DNA of 64,000 nucleotides from Afifella aestuarii (GTDB lineage Bacteria > Pseudomonadota > Alphaproteobacteria > Rhizobiales > Afifellaceae): contig NZ_SAUF01000001.1 of the NCBI RefSeq assembly GCF_004023665.1, positions 310,001-374,000 of the forward strand, read 5' to 3'. Numbering within the stretch: position 1 is the stretch's first letter; every line of letters starts with the position of its first letter. A program made the translations under genes and the position numbers. The notes beneath the pieces are model-generated. The model was not told the DNA's origin. It saw nothing but the letters and a program-made list of their open reading frames with translations, and made no database searches. Shown piece by piece: positions 9,601-20,579 of the stretch.

Positions 9601-11581
9601 GGTTGACCACGATATCCAGAGCGAGCCGTTCACGGTTGCCGGCGTCGGCGATATGTCGGGCGATGTCTTTGGTAACGGTATGCTTCTGTCGCGTGCGATC
9701 CGTCTTGTCGCCGCCTTCGACCACCGCGACATCTTCATCGATCCCGATCCGGACCTTGAGGCGAGCTTCAAAGAGCGTCAGCGGCTATTCGACCTCCCGC
9801 GTTCGTCGTGGAAGGATTACGACACGAGCCTTGTCTCGAAGGGCGGTGGTGTTTTCTCTCGCCATGACAAGACGGTGCCGCTTTCGCCCGAAATCTGTAC
9901 GCTGCTTGGACTTTCCGGGACATCCGCGCGCCCCAATGAGGTCATCCGCGCCATCTTGAAGGCGCAGGTTGATCTTCTGTGGTTTGGCGGCATCGGCACC
10001 TATGTGCGGGCGCCGCACGAAAGCGATGCCGAAGTGGGCGACAAGGCAAACGATCAGATCCGCATCACCTCTGCAGAGGTCGGTGCAAGGGTGGTCGGGG
10101 AAGGCGCCAATCTCGGTATGACGCCCCAGGCGCGTGTCGATTACGGCCTACGCGGTGGACGCTGCAATTCCGACGCGATCGACAATTCCGGTGGTGTCAA
10201 CTCCTCCGACCTTGAGGTCAATATCAAGATCGCCCTGGCGCCCTCGCTGAGGTCGGGCAAGCTGGAGCTGGAGGAGCGCAACCGCTGCCTGGCCGCGATG
10301 ACCGACCAGGTAGCCGACCTCGTCTTGCGCAACAACATCCAGCAGACGCTGGCCATCAGTCTGGAGCAGATGCGCGGCCTCGACGCGCTCGCCAATCAGG
10401 CGCGTTTCATGAACGAACTTGAAGCCGCGGGCCGGCTCGATCGGGCGGTGGAAGTCTTGCCGGACAATTCCACCCTGTCGGAGCGCCAGGCCCAGCGTCA
10501 ACCGCTGACGCGGGCGGAGATTGGCGTTCTTCTCTCCTACGCCAAGATCGTTCTCTTCGATGATCTCGTGGCAAGCGACATCCCCGACGATGAATATCTC
10601 GCGCGCGAACTCTTCCGCTATTTCCCGGAGAACATGCAGGAGCGGTTTGGTGATGAGATTTCAGGCCATCGTCTGAGGCGGGAGATCATCGCGACGCAGC
10701 TCGCCAATTCGCTCATCAACCGCGGCGGGCCCACCGCGATTGTTCGGCTGCGTGACCGCACCGGCGCGACGCCGGCGGACATCACCCGCGCTTACACGGC
10801 CGTTCGCGATGCCTTCTCCATGCAACGTCTGCATGCGGAGCTCGAAGCCCTCGACAATAAGATCGGCGGCCAGCTGCAGCTTGAGCTCTATCTGCGGGTG
10901 CAGGATGTTCTTCTCGACCGCATCGGCTGGTTCCTGCGCAATGTCGATCTCCGGTCCGGCATCGGTGCAGTGGTCGATCGTTTTCAGGAGACGCTGGAGG
11001 CTCTGCGGCAATTGCTGCCCGACCTCCTGCCCGAATTCGCTGCAAATGCGGTCAAATCGCGAAAAGCCTGGCTCGTCGAGGCACAAGTCCCCGACGAGCT
11101 TGCCGAGGAGCTCGCCATCCTTCCCGAACTTGCCAATGCGATCGATGTGGCACTTATCGCGGAACGCTGCGGACGGCCGATCGAGGCGGCCGCGGCGGCT
11201 TATTTCGAGGTCGCCGATCGCTTCTGCTTCTCCAGGCTCGAGGCAATGATCCTCGCTGTCGAAAGCCCTGACTATTACGAGAATCTGGCGACGGAGAAGG
11301 CGCGCGATCAGCTCGCTTCAGCGCATCGGGCGCTCGCCCTCGACGTTCTCTCTTATGCCGATGGAGGGTTCCCGGACGTCTCCGCCTGGGAAGAGGAATA
11401 CGGCCGCAATGTCAGCGCGACCGCGAGCCGGGTTGCCGCGATCCTCGCCGATGGCCGCGCGACGACGGCCAAGGCCACCGTCGCAGCGAGCCTTCTCGCC
11501 GAGCTTGCGGAACAGCAGGCGGACCTTGGTAGCCGCCTGCCCCACTCGAAAGTTAATGCCGGAAGTGGCGAAGCCCCGTGA
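6671..11581 (+). CDS. gdhB: NAD-specific glutamate dehydrogenase, large (GDH-180) type
   Basis: A 1636-residue enzyme of the giant NAD-glutamate dehydrogenase family, which converts glutamate to 2-oxoglutarate and ammonia and works mainly in amino acid catabolism. The length is right for the 180-kDa class. An N-terminal regulatory half of about 700 residues precedes the catalytic core, which begins with the hallmark [18 protein letters not shown] near residue 815, followed by [21 protein letters not shown] and the NAD domain with GGIGTYVR. The start at 6671 follows GAGGAG. Its 3' end overlaps the convergent purH by 29 bases. The symbol follows usage for the Pseudomonas-type enzyme; symbols differ between species. 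The frame runs through without interruption. Confidence 0.95.
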   Translation: MPDRYEPEKKKRIEDATARLEAEAEETGIDAAPLKRFAEIFFAHAAGEDITVYPAESLAGIAKAAFAFIAQRDANVPKVSLRDIDAADERGRPVTAIDIVGKNRPFIFDSVLGEIQAAGQPIHLVLHPIFEVSRDEAGRLTEFAAAGAESKGRPNRESFLHIEIARLPDEAAKSELEASLKSLLQEVRVATEDWRAMRDRLRMAIRDYRIDPPELDEDELEEAIALLEWLEDDNFTFLGTREFTYEQDSGGALDHAHGEGLGLLRDPEVKVLRRGAELVTMTPEIQEFLMSPEPLIIMKANVRSRVHRRDHMDYIGVKIFDDHNRVTGELRVVGLFTSSAFTRSVQSIPYIRRKVDQILKRAGFDPFSHSGRTLLNILESFPRTELFQADLSTLYDQAMAVLHLQERPRVRALSRADKFGRFVSVLVYVPRDHYSSDIRAKIGQALAEMYDGRISAAYPAFPEGHLARVHFIVAREARDPKTAPVDPDQGEVEARIRAITRTFEDGLREALANAFPQQTELFGEYRDAFGREYQAAFSPQDAVEDIRIGRELSDRSVIAAHFHRRIAGGLRRTALRFHHLDAPIPLSRRVPLLENLGFAVVNERTYLVRPATGSAVYIHDMTLAAKDEAGSGEVDPVGDAASRLQEAISAVWGGRADNDGFNALVLSAGITWREAALLRTIGRYLRQTQLPYSLDYIWHTLGRNALLARLLVDRFRARFDPAIEDREAAEADAEKALDGPLDRVDSLDEDTILRAYRAVILATKRTDYFQRDAEGAPPLAITIKLKPRDLAFLTPPRPFREIFVHSPQVEGVHMRFGPVARGGLRWSDRPQDFRVEVLGLVKAQQVKNAVIVPVGAKGGFFPRLLPAEGSREEIFEAGRDAYVAFVDRLLALTDDLEGDEVIPPNDVVRHDEDDPYLVVAADKGTATFSDTANAVSETHGFWLGDAFASGGSAGYDHKEMGITARGAWEAVKRHFREVDHDIQSEPFTVAGVGDMSGDVFGNGMLLSRAIRLVAAFDHRDIFIDPDPDLEASFKERQRLFDLPRSSWKDYDTSLVSKGGGVFSRHDKTVPLSPEICTLLGLSGTSARPNEVIRAILKAQVDLLWFGGIGTYVRAPHESDAEVGDKANDQIRITSAEVGARVVGEGANLGMTPQARVDYGLRGGRCNSDAIDNSGGVNSSDLEVNIKIALAPSLRSGKLELEERNRCLAAMTDQVADLVLRNNIQQTLAISLEQMRGLDALANQARFMNELEAAGRLDRAVEVLPDNSTLSERQAQRQPLTRAEIGVLLSYAKIVLFDDLVASDIPDDEYLARELFRYFPENMQERFGDEISGHRLRREIIATQLANSLINRGGPTAIVRLRDRTGATPADITRAYTAVRDAFSMQRLHAELEALDNKIGGQLQLELYLRVQDVLLDRIGWFLRNVDLRSGIGAVVDRFQETLEALRQLLPDLLPEFAANAVKSRKAWLVEAQVPDELAEELAILPELANAIDVALIAERCGRPIEAAAAAYFEVADRFCFSRLEAMILAVESPDYYENLATEKARDQLASAHRALALDVLSYADGGFPDVSAWEEEYGRNVSATASRVAAILADGRATTAKATVAASLLAELAEQQADLGSRLPHSKVNAGSGEAP

Positions 11582-13157
11582 ACACCATCGCAAGGCCTGC
11601 CTCGTCGGCGGCGTCGATCACTTCCTGGTCGCGCAGTGATCCGCCTGGCTGAATAACGGCGGTGGCGCCAGCTTCCGCGGCGGCCAGGAGACCGTCCGCA
11701 AAGGGGAAGAAGGCATCCGAGGCAACGACGGAGCCACGCGTCAGAGCATCTTCGAGCCCGGCGGCACGCGTTGCCTCCTGCGCCTTCCAGGCGGCGATGC
11801 GGGCGGAATCGACACGGCTCATCTGACCCGCGCCGATGCCGACAGCGGCTCCGTCCTTCGCATAGACGATTGCGTTCGACTTCACATGCTTGCAGATGCG
11901 GAAGGCGAAGATCAGATCAGCAAGTTCCTGTTCGGTCGGCTCGCGCTTCGTGACCACCTTGAGATCGGCCATCTTGACTTGCGCGGCATCGATCTCCTGG
12001 ACCAGAAGGCCGCCAGCAATCGATTTGACCATCATGCCTGTCGCCGGCATGGCGGAGCCCGTCAGGAGCACACGGAGATTGGCCTTTGCCTTGAGGATCT
12101 TGAGCGCCGCTTCGTCTGCGTCGGGCGCGATGACGACCTCGGTGAAGAGAGCCGTGATGGCCTTGGCCGCCGCCTCATCCAACTGCCGGTTTGCGGCCAC
12201 GACCCCGCCATAGGCGGAGACGGGGTCACATATCAGCGCTTTGGCATGTGCTTCGGCCAGCGTGTCAGCGACGGCGACGCCGCAGGGATTGGCGTGCTTG
12301 ATGATGGCGATCGCCGGCCTTTCCGGATCGAGATCGGCGGCAAGCTGGAACGCGGCGTCGGCGTCGCTCAGGTTGTTGTAGGACAGCGGCTTGCCGTTGA
12401 CGAGGCAGGCATTCGCAGCACCTGGCTTGCCCTTGTCGGTCGAATAAAGTGCCGCCTTCTGATGCGGATTTTCGCCATAGCGAAGTTCCGATGCGCGGGT
12501 CGCGGCGAACACCATACGTTCCGGGAACTGCGTCTCCGACTGCTCAGCGAACCAGCCGGAGATGGCGGCGTCGTAGGCGCCCGTGCGCGCAAAGGCTTTT
12601 GCGGCAAGCTCACGGCGCAGCGCCTTGTCGACGCCGCCGGAGGCAACGGCTTCTGCGACACGTCCATAATCGGCGGGATCGGTCACCACGGCGACGAAGG
12701 CGGCGTTCTTGGCCGCGGCGCGGATCATGGCGGGCCCGCCGATGTCGATATTTTCGATGATCTCGAGCGGGTCGCTGCTTTTGGCAGCCGTCTCTTCGAA
12801 CGGATAAAGGTTGATCGCGACGAGATCGATCGGCTCGATCTCGTGTTCCTGCATGGCGGCCTGGTGCTCGGAATCGTCACGGATTGCAAGAATGCCGCCA
12901 TGAACCGCCGGGTGCAGCGTCTTCACGCGCCCGTCCATGATCTCGGGGAAACCGGTTACCTCGCTCACGTCCTTCACGGGCAGTCCGGCTTCTTTGAGCG
13001 CCCGCGCGGTGCCGCCGGTCGATAGAATTTCGGCACCGGCTGCAACGAGCGCCTGGGCGAACTCGACCGCTCCGGTCTTATCGGACAGGGAAATGAGGGC
13101 GCGTTTGACGACAACGCGTTCAGGACCGGAAGAGCCCTTTTTGGAAGAAACCGACAT
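11553..13157 (-). CDS. purH: Bifunctional AICAR transformylase / IMP cyclohydrolase
   Basis: PurH catalyses the last two steps of IMP synthesis. The N-terminal MGS-like cyclohydrolase domain starts at [13 protein letters not shown] and includes the STGGTAxxL and [16 protein letters not shown] motifs; the C-terminal AICAR transformylase domain has [20 protein letters not shown] and the ending [17 protein letters not shown]. From the ATG at 13157 the protein has 534 residues, the normal length; an upstream extension of 31 codons in the frame is rejected because homologues start near MSVSSKK. It sits 52 bases after the heparinase-like gene on the same strand. Its last 29 bases overlap the convergent glutamate dehydrogenase gene and no terminator separates them. 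Confidence 0.97.
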   Translation of the reverse strand: MSVSSKKGSSGPERVVVKRALISLSDKTGAVEFAQALVAAGAEILSTGGTARALKEAGLPVKDVSEVTGFPEIMDGRVKTLHPAVHGGILAIRDDSEHQAAMQEHEIEPIDLVAINLYPFEETAAKSSDPLEIIENIDIGGPAMIRAAAKNAAFVAVVTDPADYGRVAEAVASGGVDKALRRELAAKAFARTGAYDAAISGWFAEQSETQFPERMVFAATRASELRYGENPHQKAALYSTDKGKPGAANACLVNGKPLSYNNLSDADAAFQLAADLDPERPAIAIIKHANPCGVAVADTLAEAHAKALICDPVSAYGGVVAANRQLDEAAAKAITALFTEVVIAPDADEAALKILKAKANLRVLLTGSAMPATGMMVKSIAGGLLVQEIDAAQVKMADLKVVTKREPTEQELADLIFAFRICKHVKSNAIVYAKDGAAVGIGAGQMSRVDSARIAAWKAQEATRAAGLEDALTRGSVVASDAFFPFADGLLAAAEAGATAVIQPGGSLRDQEVIDAADEAGLAMVFTGLRHFRH

Positions 13158-13209
13158 TGTGAGCCTCGGGGACGTCGCGAAGAAAGGAAGAACGTCCGGT
13201 CTTAATCCC

Positions 13210-14883
13210 TCAGGCGAGGCGCGCAAGTCTCCAGGCGACAGCGTGTGCATCGCCGACCTCGCCGCTCACCACAATCTGCAGGCTGCGGCCGGATCCTCTG
13301 GAAAGAGAAAAAATCGTGCTTTCTTCAAGAGCCAGAGGTTGGTCGGCCGTGAAGCGCCAGACTGCCCCATCGGAGAGAACAAGATCGATATGCGGCGGCA
13401 TGTCCGTGTCTTCGGGCACTTCGACCCCGACGCTCGGCTCCAGGTGAAAGCGGATGTCGAAAGGGGTTCGCTCCGAACCGTTGCCTTCGAAGAGGTCACG
13501 TCCTTCCAACGCGAGACCGTTGCCGGAGAGGACGAGCTGGCGCCTGTGCACGAAACCCAGCGTCTTTGCGTAGCCGTCATGGGATAGTTCGAGCAAAATC
13601 GTGCCGTCTTTCTCCTGGCGGCGGTTTCTCTCGACACGCTTCGGTCCGCTGACAAGGAGGACGCGTTCGCCTTCGGCTTCCAATCGGCTCGAGGACGTAT
13701 CGGCGAGCGTTGCGGTGGAATGCGCCGCGGTCAGCCGAGCGGCGCGCCTCAGGGCTTCATAGCGGGCGCGGGGTGCTCCGCAATTGATGATAAGGCGCTG
13801 GCCGTTATGGGAGAATTCGAAGGCGAGAGTGCCGGCATGCGCTTCGGCGCTGAAGGCGAGCGGTGGCGGCGGGCCGGCATCGACGATCAAGGCTGCCTCT
13901 CCGGCTTCCAGACGTTCGAAGGCCGAATAGGGGGCGGAGGCGACGGGTTTGCCGAGCGCCTCGTCATAAGCGAGCACGGTGGAGAGCTGATCGCGGCCGC
14001 CTGCGGAGGCACCGTTGAACTGGGCGAAGGCGCCGTCGGCATGGCGGAAGAAGCGCAGCATCGGCATGGCGCGGTCGATCGCGCCCAGGATCGCTTCCGG
14101 CGGGTGCTGGCCGCGCGCGACCACCGTCTGACGCAGGGGCAGAAGGTCGAGAAGCGCTTCCAAAATCGCCGCAGGCGAGCGGGAGATATGGCCGCCATCG
14201 GGCAGGAATTGCACGCCAATCTCGTGACTTACACGCTCCAGCCCGCGCTTGGCGAGACGCTCCTGGCGCGACAGGCACAGCCCGGCCATGGCAAGCGCAA
14301 TCGCCACTTGCAGGCGCGGCAGGCCAGGCTCGGCGGCATAGAAGGATCTGCGAAGGAAATGCGCGTGGCGCAGCATGGAACGCACGTAAAGGCGGTAGAA
14401 ATCGTGGTCGGCACCTTCGAGCACCAGCGCTGATTGCGACAACAGCGACATGGTGCGCCGTGCTGCCACCGGCGGTTCCCAGGCGACGGCATGATGGCGC
14501 CTTTCGGCGCTCATCCAATCGTGCACGATGACCTGCGCATTGGAGCGGGCAACCGGCGTCGCGGCCGCCTTCAGATGACGCAGCCAGCCGAAACCGTGCA
14601 GCTCTTCGGCCCAGTCCGAGCTTGGCGGAATCATTTCGAAGGGTGATTTTCCCTTCGTTTCAACCCATTGTCCTGCAAAGGAAAATCGACCCGAATAGAC
14701 CTCTTCCGCGATCGTCGGATCGGCGGTTCGGAGGTCGGGTGGGGCAATCAAAAGCTGTGATCTGCTGCCGCCACCAATGAAAGCGGGTGTTCCGATGAGC
14801 GTGCCCAAGCGGAGACGGCGGCTCACGCGTTCGGCGCGTGAGAGCGTCAGCCTCCATCGGTCGCTCGAGGCCAGGGGTGCCAT
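13210..14883 (-). CDS. Heparinase II/III family protein
   Basis: A 557-residue protein of the heparinase II/III-like family that in Rhizobiales lies between rsmB and purH. The N-terminal half is helical, as in the alpha/alpha toroid of the family, with WLRHLKAA and LARKRLARRGLxR-like segments. The C-terminal half is beta-rich, with [23 protein letters not shown] followed by [18 protein letters not shown], the characteristic core of the Heparinase_II_III domain (HSTxxL...S). No signal peptide is evident, so a true polysaccharide lyase role in the periplasm is not supported. The natural substrate is unknown. The start at 14883 lacks a convincing ribosome site and might be slightly further downstream. 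Confidence 0.87.
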   Translation of the reverse strand: MAPLASSDRWRLTLSRAERVSRRLRLGTLIGTPAFIGGGSRSQLLIAPPDLRTADPTIAEEVYSGRFSFAGQWVETKGKSPFEMIPPSSDWAEELHGFGWLRHLKAAATPVARSNAQVIVHDWMSAERRHHAVAWEPPVAARRTMSLLSQSALVLEGADHDFYRLYVRSMLRHAHFLRRSFYAAEPGLPRLQVAIALAMAGLCLSRQERLAKRGLERVSHEIGVQFLPDGGHISRSPAAILEALLDLLPLRQTVVARGQHPPEAILGAIDRAMPMLRFFRHADGAFAQFNGASAGGRDQLSTVLAYDEALGKPVASAPYSAFERLEAGEAALIVDAGPPPPLAFSAEAHAGTLAFEFSHNGQRLIINCGAPRARYEALRRAARLTAAHSTATLADTSSSRLEAEGERVLLVSGPKRVERNRRQEKDGTILLELSHDGYAKTLGFVHRRQLVLSGNGLALEGRDLFEGNGSERTPFDIRFHLEPSVGVEVPEDTDMPPHIDLVLSDGAVWRFTADQPLALEESTIFSLSRGSGRSLQIVVSGEVGDAHAVAWRLARLA

Positions 14884-14964
14884 ATTATTGGCGCGTAACG
14901 GGGTTTGCGATTCTTGGCAAGCGAGGCGGGAGGCCCGGAAACCGCGCGCCCACTGCTTTTTCGC

Positions 14965-16437
14965 TCAATTGAGCCGCCGCCAGCGGGCGGCGAAGAAGCC
15001 GTCGACGCCGCGAAGATCGCCACCAAAGGCCATTCCAGGCAGCGAGCGGAAGAAACCCTCAGGCGTGGAAAAGTCCTGAAGCTCGGGGAATTCCGCGGTC
15101 TTGAGCGGCATCGGCTCGAACATGTCGTGGCTCTTGGTGAAGATGTGGGCCTGCTCCTCGCCCTCCTCGGGCTCGAGAGAGCAGGTGGCATAAACGAGAA
15201 TCCCGCCTGGTTTCAGCCAGTTAGCGGCCTGTGCCAGCATCTTTTGCTGCAGTTCGCGCAGCGTCACGATGTCGTCTTCGCGCTTCGTCCAGGGCAGATC
15301 CGGATGCCTGCGAATGGTGCCGGTCGCCGAGCAAGGTGCGTCGAGAAGGATAAAATCGAAGGATTCCGCGGGCTGGAAGGAAAAAACGTCAGCCTCGGCG
15401 AATTCCGCCGAGAGACGCAATCTTTCAAGATTGCCCTTGAGCCGGCGCATACGCGAGGCGGATTTCTCGACGGCCGTCACGAGAGCACCGGCGGCTGCAA
15501 GCTGCGCTGTCTTGCCGCCGGGTGCGGCACAGAGGTCGGCGACGCGCTTGCCCGAGATATCCCCGAGGAGACGCGCGGGGATAGAGGCGGCCGCATCCTG
15601 CACCCACCAATCCCCGCTGTCGTAGCCGGGAAGTTTGGAGACGGTGTGGAGACGATCGAGACGGATGCTGCCATTCGGCAGAAGATCGCCCGACAAACGT
15701 TCCGCAAGGGCGGCGGGATCTGATTTCGCCGTGAGATCGAGCGGGGGCGCGTCGGCATGGGCGGCGAGGATCGCGGCGGTGCGCTCCGGACCCCAGTTCT
15801 TTTCCCAGCGCGCGATCATCCAGTCGGGCGCGCCGTTCACTGAAGCCGCAGAGGCCAGGATCTCGCCCCGCTCGCGGGCGATGCGCCGCAGCACGGAATT
15901 GACGAGCCCTTTGGTCTTGGCCGTGCGCCGGTCGCGGCCGGCCGCCGTCACGGCGAGATTGATCGCCGCATGGTCGGGAACGTCGAGATAAAGGATTTGC
16001 GTGGCACCAAGATGCAGGAGGGCGGAGAGGCGGTGGGCCTTCTCGTCGAGAGGGCGCTCCAGGCGCTTTCGGATGGCATCCTCGATGGCGCCGCGGTGGC
16101 GTAGCGCCGCATCGAGGATCGCCCGCACCAGCCCCTTGTCCTGCGCCGACAAGGCACGAAAGCCCGGCGCGCCGCCGGCCTCCAGAAGAGGACCGAGCGG
16201 AGAGCCGTCGCGCACCACTTTGAGGAGGATGGCGGTCGCGGCATCGCGCGCGGCAAGGCCTGGCGGGCCCGGCTGCGCCGTGCCCCTTCCACTAGCCTTG
16301 GCGCCCGTCTTGCCGCTGCTCTTGCTTGCGCCTTTGCCAGCGCCAGAGCGATGCGGCCGTGCTCCGGATGCGGCGCGGCTTTCCTGCGTGTCGTGCGGTT
16401 CGCGGATATCGCGACGCGCGCCCTCGTCAGCGCTCAT
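14965..16437 (-). CDS. rsmB: 16S rRNA (cytosine-C5)-methyltransferase RsmB (Sun/Fmu family)
   Basis: Predicted to methylate cytosine 967 of 16S rRNA using S-adenosylmethionine. The 490-residue product has an N-terminal NusB-like RNA-binding domain (AARDAATAILLKVV ... GLVNSVLRRIARE), then a Rossmann methyltransferase domain with CAAPGGKTAQLAA for SAM binding, DAPCSATGTIRRHPD with the catalytic-motif cysteine, and YATCSLEPEEGEEQ with the second cysteine. The first 50 residues are unusual, a low-complexity stretch rich in Lys, Gly, Ser and Arg, perhaps an RNA-binding tail. The order htpX, rsmB, heparinase, purH on one strand is typical of Rhizobiales. Confidence 0.93.
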   Translation of the reverse strand: MSADEGARRDIREPHDTQESRAASGARPHRSGAGKGASKSSGKTGAKASGRGTAQPGPPGLAARDAATAILLKVVRDGSPLGPLLEAGGAPGFRALSAQDKGLVRAILDAALRHRGAIEDAIRKRLERPLDEKAHRLSALLHLGATQILYLDVPDHAAINLAVTAAGRDRRTAKTKGLVNSVLRRIARERGEILASAASVNGAPDWMIARWEKNWGPERTAAILAAHADAPPLDLTAKSDPAALAERLSGDLLPNGSIRLDRLHTVSKLPGYDSGDWWVQDAAASIPARLLGDISGKRVADLCAAPGGKTAQLAAAGALVTAVEKSASRMRRLKGNLERLRLSAEFAEADVFSFQPAESFDFILLDAPCSATGTIRRHPDLPWTKREDDIVTLRELQQKMLAQAANWLKPGGILVYATCSLEPEEGEEQAHIFTKSHDMFEPMPLKTAEFPELQDFSTPEGFFRSLPGMAFGGDLRGVDGFFAARWRRLN

Positions 16438-16540
16438 GAGCGGCTCGCCGATTCTTTGTCGTCATTCTGTCTTCCTAACCGCGCGACCAGCACTTGGCCA
16501 TCGCCGCATCGCAGCTCTGCGGCAGGGACGCCGCAAAGCG

Positions 16541-16565
16541 ACGGCGCCACCCGGGGTGGCGCCGT
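16541..16565. other. Strong 12-bp inverted repeat between htpX and rsmB
   Basis: ACGGCGCCACCC and GGGTGGCGCCGT are perfect inverted copies separated by one base, so the RNA would fold as an 11-bp stem with a three-base loop. There is no T run on either strand. It lies about 140 bases after htpX and 104 bases before rsmB, both minus strand, so it could be a factor-dependent terminator for htpX or a leader element of rsmB. Confidence 0.5.
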
Positions 16566-16706
16566 TCAAATCTTCCCTCTGCCTGTCGCATGCAGGAATG
16601 GTCAAAAGATGGTGGTGAAGGCGAGCTCAGCTATCTGTTCTCGCGTTTGTCTCCGCGCCGCGTCAGCACGCACGCGGCTTTGGCGCCCATCTGAGTTCCA
16701 GACACC

Positions 16707-17708
16707 TCAGCCCCAGGGACCACGGCGTTTGCGACCGGTCTGCGGCACCGTGCCGGAGCTCGGGCGGCTCGTGCCGACGGAACCCCAGGGGCCGGAAGGG
16801 CCACGCGCGGCGGGGCCGGGCTCCCTTGCGGGGCGGGAGGATTGGCGCGGAATGGCCGGCCCGCCGCCGCCTGATGCCATCTCCTGCAAGGCGGCGATGC
16901 GGTTTTCCGTGGACGGGTGCGTGGAGAAGAGGTTGTCCATGCGCGCACCCGACAGGGGATTGATGATGAAGAGATGCGCGGAGGCGGGATTTTGCTCCGC
17001 GCTCATCATCGGGCGGCGTTTGGCCGAGCCGGCGATCTTGCCGAGTGCGGAGGCGAGCCAGAGCGGATTGCCGGCGATCGCCGCCCCATCGCGGTCGGCA
17101 GAATATTCGCGCGTGCGCGAAATCGCCATCTGCACGAGCATTGCGGCGAAGGGCGCCGTCAGCGCGGCGAGGAGCACGCCGGCGAAGCCGAAAGGCGAAT
17201 TGTTGTCGCGCGAGCCGCCAAAGAAGAGCGCGAAATTGCCGAGCATGGAAATGGCACCGGCGAGCGTCGCCGTGATCGTCATCGTCAAGGTGTCACGGTT
17301 CTTCACATGCGCGAGCTCATGCGCCATGACGCCCGCCACCTCTTCATGGCTGAGCTGCTGCAACAGGCCGGTCGTCGCGGCGACGGCCGCATTTTCCGGA
17401 TTGCGTCCGGTGGCGAAGGCGTTCGGCTGGTCGCTGTCGATGAGATAGACTTTCGGCATGGGCAGATCGGCGCGCTCCGCAAGCTGGCGGATCATGCCGA
17501 CGAAATCGGGCGCCGAACGTTCGTCGACCTCATGCGCATTGTGCATTTTGAGGACGAGCTTGTCGGCGTTCCAATAGGAAAAGAGGTTCATGCCGGCGGC
17601 GAAGAGAAAGGCGATGAAGGCACCTCCGGAACCGCCGACGAGATAGCCGACGCCCATGAAAAGGGCGGTCAGGGCGGCCAGCAACATGGCCGTCTTCATC
17701 ATGTTCAT
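16707..17708 (-). CDS. htpX: Protease HtpX homologue
   Basis: Inner-membrane zinc metalloprotease of family M48 involved in membrane protein quality control. From the ATG at 17708 it has 333 residues. The first two transmembrane segments ([21 protein letters not shown] and [17 protein letters not shown]) are followed by the zinc motif HELAH in [14 protein letters not shown], two further hydrophobic helices, and [10 protein letters not shown] with the third metal ligand. The C-terminus carries an extra tail of about 55 residues rich in Pro, Gly and Arg that many homologues lack or share only loosely. An upstream in-frame extension of 22 residues is rejected because family members begin with the MNxxKTAxL helix. 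Confidence 0.95.
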   Translation of the reverse strand: MNMMKTAMLLAALTALFMGVGYLVGGSGGAFIAFLFAAGMNLFSYWNADKLVLKMHNAHEVDERSAPDFVGMIRQLAERADLPMPKVYLIDSDQPNAFATGRNPENAAVAATTGLLQQLSHEEVAGVMAHELAHVKNRDTLTMTITATLAGAISMLGNFALFFGGSRDNNSPFGFAGVLLAALTAPFAAMLVQMAISRTREYSADRDGAAIAGNPLWLASALGKIAGSAKRRPMMSAEQNPASAHLFIINPLSGARMDNLFSTHPSTENRIAALQEMASGGGGPAIPRQSSRPAREPGPAARGPSGPWGSVGTSRPSSGTVPQTGRKRRGPWG

Positions 17709-18132
17709 CGTCTTTTTGCTCCGACCCACAAATGGCGTGTCTGCATATTTTGGGTGTCGATGAGCCGGCTTCAATCCGCAACTCCATTAAGGCGGAGAAA
17801 GCCATGTCGACTCAGCTTCTTAAGCCGTCATCGTACAGTCATCCCGGTCTCCAGAGGGCGCGTTTGTCGGTTCTCCTGCCCAATTTTGCAGCATTCGAGG
17901 CGCGCCTGAAAGGCCTCGGTGATGCTTCGGATTCCCTTCCGGAAGAACTCTCATGCAACGTCACGCAAGCCCGGCACCAGTTATCTTGTGAACGTTGCCG
18001 CCGTTGCAGGGCCTGTTTCGGACGAATTGGCAGGGCGGAGCAGGATTCCGGCAAAGACGCCGGACGCGGGCTCGCCGCAAATTTCACGTCCGTCTCAGAG
18101 AAAGTCCTGCAACATCACCTTGAGGGGGTTAC
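17709..18132. other. Divergent intergenic region, no gene recognised
   Basis: The 424 bases between the starts of htpX and the chemoreceptor must hold both promoters. A plus-strand frame running from about 17732 to 18202 has no recognisable features and collides with the chemoreceptor start. A short hairpin TCCGGC/GCCGGA is seen near 18046-18063. Nothing else can be supported. Confidence 0.5.
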
Positions 18133-20196
18133 ATGTCGAAATTTCGGTCGATCGGGTTACGGCTCGCCCTGGCGAGCGTCGGCCTTATCGCTTTTCTTTT
18201 AATCGTCGGGATCGCCACGATCTCCACTTTCGTCACGAACTCGGTCAACGAGCTGGCGACGCAGCGGCTGGAAGAGACCGGGCAGGCGCAAGCGCAGAAT
18301 GTGCGCAGCCGGCTCGGCGGAATGATGCAGACCGCCAAGACCCTCGACAGTTCGGTCGAGGCGTTGATGGAGACGGGGTATCGTGAACGCTCCGGCGCAA
18401 CGCGGCTCCTGGAGCAGATGATGGAGCGGGATGCCGCTCTCGCGGGAGCCTGGCTCGTGTTTGAGCCGAACCTCTTCGACGGACGCGACGCAGAGCTGGC
18501 AGGCCAGGCCGACGTCAAGACGCAGACCGAAACCGGCCGCTTTGCACCCTATTACTACAATTACGGTTCCGGCTTGCAGGCAACGAGCGCGGGAAAGACC
18601 GATCTGCCGTGGTATCAGGAGCCTTTCCAGAGCGGCCGTGCCTTCATGACGGACCCGACGATCTACACGATCGACGGCAAGGACATCATGCTGGCTTCGG
18701 CCGCGTTTCCGCTCGAGGTCGACGGGAAGACGGTCGGTGTGGCAGGTGTCGACATCGAGCTTTCGGGTCTTTCGAAGGAATTTGGCGCGATCCATCCTTA
18801 TGATGTCGGCCATGTGCGCCTCGTGTCGCATGGCGGGTTGTGGACGGCGACGGACGAAGCAGAAAATCTCGGCAAGTCGGTCAGCGACACGGCGCCGGAG
18901 CTGGCGGCCGGGATTGATAAAGCTCTGAGTGAGGGAACCCGTCAGCTCGTGCGTGACGAGGCCGGTATCCTTCACGTCATCGTGCCGACCCCGATCCAGG
19001 ATTTCGGGCGCAATTGGGCGGTCATCGTCTCCGTGCCGGAGGCCGTGATCATGCGCCCGGCGCACCAGCTGTCGCAATGGCTCGTGATCGGAGGATTGGC
19101 GCTGGTGGTGCTGCTTGGGGCGGTGCTTGCGCTTCTGACGCATCGCATGATCCGCCGGCCGCTGGCACGCAGCGTCGGCACGATCCGCGCGCTTCAGGAC
19201 GGGCATCTCGATACGCCGATCGTCGATACCGACCGTGGCGACGAGATCGGTGACATCAACCGCGCCCTTTCCGATTTCAAGGCGAGCATGATCAAGGCGG
19301 AAGAACTTGCCGAGGCGCAGGCCCGCGAGCGTGAGCTGCGCGAACAGCGGGCGAGCCGCATCGAGGCGCTCAACGGACGGTTCGATCAGGCGGTTTCGGG
19401 GGTTCTCGAAACGGTCGGGGCCTCCGCCACGACACTCAAGCTCACCGCTCAGAACATGTCGGCGATCGCCGAGGAAACGAGCAGCCAGGCGACCACCGTT
19501 GCTGCTGCTTCCGAACAGGCCTCGACGAATGTGCAGACCGTCTCGGCCGCGGCCGAGGAATTGTCGTCGTCCGTTCAGGAAATTGCCCGTCAGGTGCAGC
19601 AATCGACCGATATGGCGAAGACGGTGAGCGACAGTGCCGAGCAGAGCCGCGGCGTGGTGCAGGGGCTTGCCGCCTCGGTGAAGAAGATCGACGAGGTCGT
19701 GCACCTGATCGCCGATATCGCCAATCAGACGAACCTGCTGGCGCTCAATGCGACGATCGAAGCGGCGAGAGCCGGCGAATCCGGCAAGGGCTTCGCCGTC
19801 GTCGCCGCCGAGGTGAAAAGCCTCGCCACGCAGACGGCGAAAGCCACGGAGGATATCAGCCGGCAGATCGGCGACGTGCAGGCCGGGACCGGCAGCGCCG
19901 TGGAGGCGATCGAGAATATCGTCACCGCGATCCGGGAGGTGAGCGAGGTCACCGTCGCGATCGCCGGATCGGTGGAAGAGCAGAATGTCGCCACCCAGGA
20001 GATCGCCCGCAACGTTCACGAGGCGGCATCCGGCACCCAGGAGGTGTCGAGCACCATCGTCGGCGTGACGCAGGCGGCCGGCGAGACGGGCTCCGCCTCC
20101 GGCCAGGTGCTGTCGGCGGCCGAGGAGCTCAACCTGCATGCCGGCTCGCTGCGCGCCATGGTGCGCGAATTCCTTGAGGATGTGCGCGCCGCATAA
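18133..20196 (+). CDS. Methyl-accepting chemotaxis protein with a periplasmic Cache-type sensor
   Basis: A 687-residue chemoreceptor. The order is: transmembrane helix at about 8-30; a periplasmic sensor of about 280 residues resembling a double Cache domain, with PYYYNYGSG and [19 protein letters not shown] typical of the ligand pocket region; a second membrane helix near 322-344; HAMP domain to about 395; and a long signalling coiled coil whose tip reads [22 protein letters not shown] from about residue 525. The tip binds CheA and CheW. The ligand is not predictable. The C-terminus [12 protein letters not shown] has no obvious CheR-docking pentapeptide. The start follows GAGGGG. It is unlinked to other chemotaxis genes, which is common for orphan receptors. 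Confidence 0.95.
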   Translation: MSKFRSIGLRLALASVGLIAFLLIVGIATISTFVTNSVNELATQRLEETGQAQAQNVRSRLGGMMQTAKTLDSSVEALMETGYRERSGATRLLEQMMERDAALAGAWLVFEPNLFDGRDAELAGQADVKTQTETGRFAPYYYNYGSGLQATSAGKTDLPWYQEPFQSGRAFMTDPTIYTIDGKDIMLASAAFPLEVDGKTVGVAGVDIELSGLSKEFGAIHPYDVGHVRLVSHGGLWTATDEAENLGKSVSDTAPELAAGIDKALSEGTRQLVRDEAGILHVIVPTPIQDFGRNWAVIVSVPEAVIMRPAHQLSQWLVIGGLALVVLLGAVLALLTHRMIRRPLARSVGTIRALQDGHLDTPIVDTDRGDEIGDINRALSDFKASMIKAEELAEAQARERELREQRASRIEALNGRFDQAVSGVLETVGASATTLKLTAQNMSAIAEETSSQATTVAAASEQASTNVQTVSAAAEELSSSVQEIARQVQQSTDMAKTVSDSAEQSRGVVQGLAASVKKIDEVVHLIADIANQTNLLALNATIEAARAGESGKGFAVVAAEVKSLATQTAKATEDISRQIGDVQAGTGSAVEAIENIVTAIREVSEVTVAIAGSVEEQNVATQEIARNVHEAASGTQEVSSTIVGVTQAAGETGSASGQVLSAAEELNLHAGSLRAMVREFLEDVRAA

Positions 20197-20232
20197 GGGA
20201 CGGCACGTCGCCTCACCGAAAAGATCTCCGAA

Positions 20233-20269
20233 GCAATCCCGGTCGGTCGAAATGACCGGCCGGGATTGC
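20233..20269 (+). terminator. Long hairpin after the chemoreceptor gene
   Basis: Arms 20233-20248 and 20254-20269 pair over 16 bp with a single G-T wobble and a five-base GAAAT loop. There is no T run, so termination would rely on the stem alone or on Rho. It separates the chemoreceptor from sdhAF4. Confidence 0.5.
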
Positions 20270-20293
20270 TAGATATCGCTCAGTGACGAGGCG

Positions 20294-20557
20294 ATGATGA
20301 CGGAGACGACGATGAACGAGGCGTCGAAGAAATCCTCCGAGGAGGACATTCAGGCCGAAACGGCGGCAACGCCGCGGCGCGAGCTCCCGGAGGCCGCCAA
20401 ACGGGCGCTCGCCGAGGCCGAAGAGCGCCGCAGACAAGAGGCCGAGGCGCGCTCGGCCGCCGAGGCGGCGCGGGCAAAGGAGTTCAACGGCGGGGAGGGC
20501 CCAGAGCCGGTGCGCTTCGGCGATTGGGAACGCAAGGGCCGCGCGATCGATTTTTGA
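20294..20557 (+). CDS. Succinate dehydrogenase assembly factor 4 family (DUF1674)
   Basis: An 87-residue, mostly charged protein. The middle is an Ala/Glu/Arg-rich helix and the C-terminus reads GGEGPEPVRFGDWERKGRAIDF, the defining DUF1674 ending (GPEPTRYGDWEKKGRxxDF). In mitochondria the homologue Sdh8/SDHAF4 binds the flavinated SdhA before complex assembly, and bacterial members are inferred to do the same. That fits with the sdhCDA genes 9 kb away. Two ATG codons are adjacent at 20294 and 20297, and another lies a few codons later at MNEASKK, so the true start is uncertain by up to six residues. It is likely transcribed alone after the chemoreceptor hairpin. Confidence 0.88.
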   Translation: MMTETTMNEASKKSSEEDIQAETAATPRRELPEAAKRALAEAEERRRQEAEARSAAEAARAKEFNGGEGPEPVRFGDWERKGRAIDF

Positions 20558-20579
20558 CGGGCTGATCAGGGCGAATTGA

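Noticed and set aside
17732..18202. A 156-codon frame upstream of the chemoreceptor
   Set aside because: No homologous feature, no ribosome site at its start, and it runs into the chemoreceptor gene in another frame.
18199..20139. A 646-codon open frame antisense to the chemoreceptor
   Set aside because: It lies wholly within a well-supported gene and has low-complexity Arg/Gly/Leu composition typical of antisense frames in GC-rich DNA.
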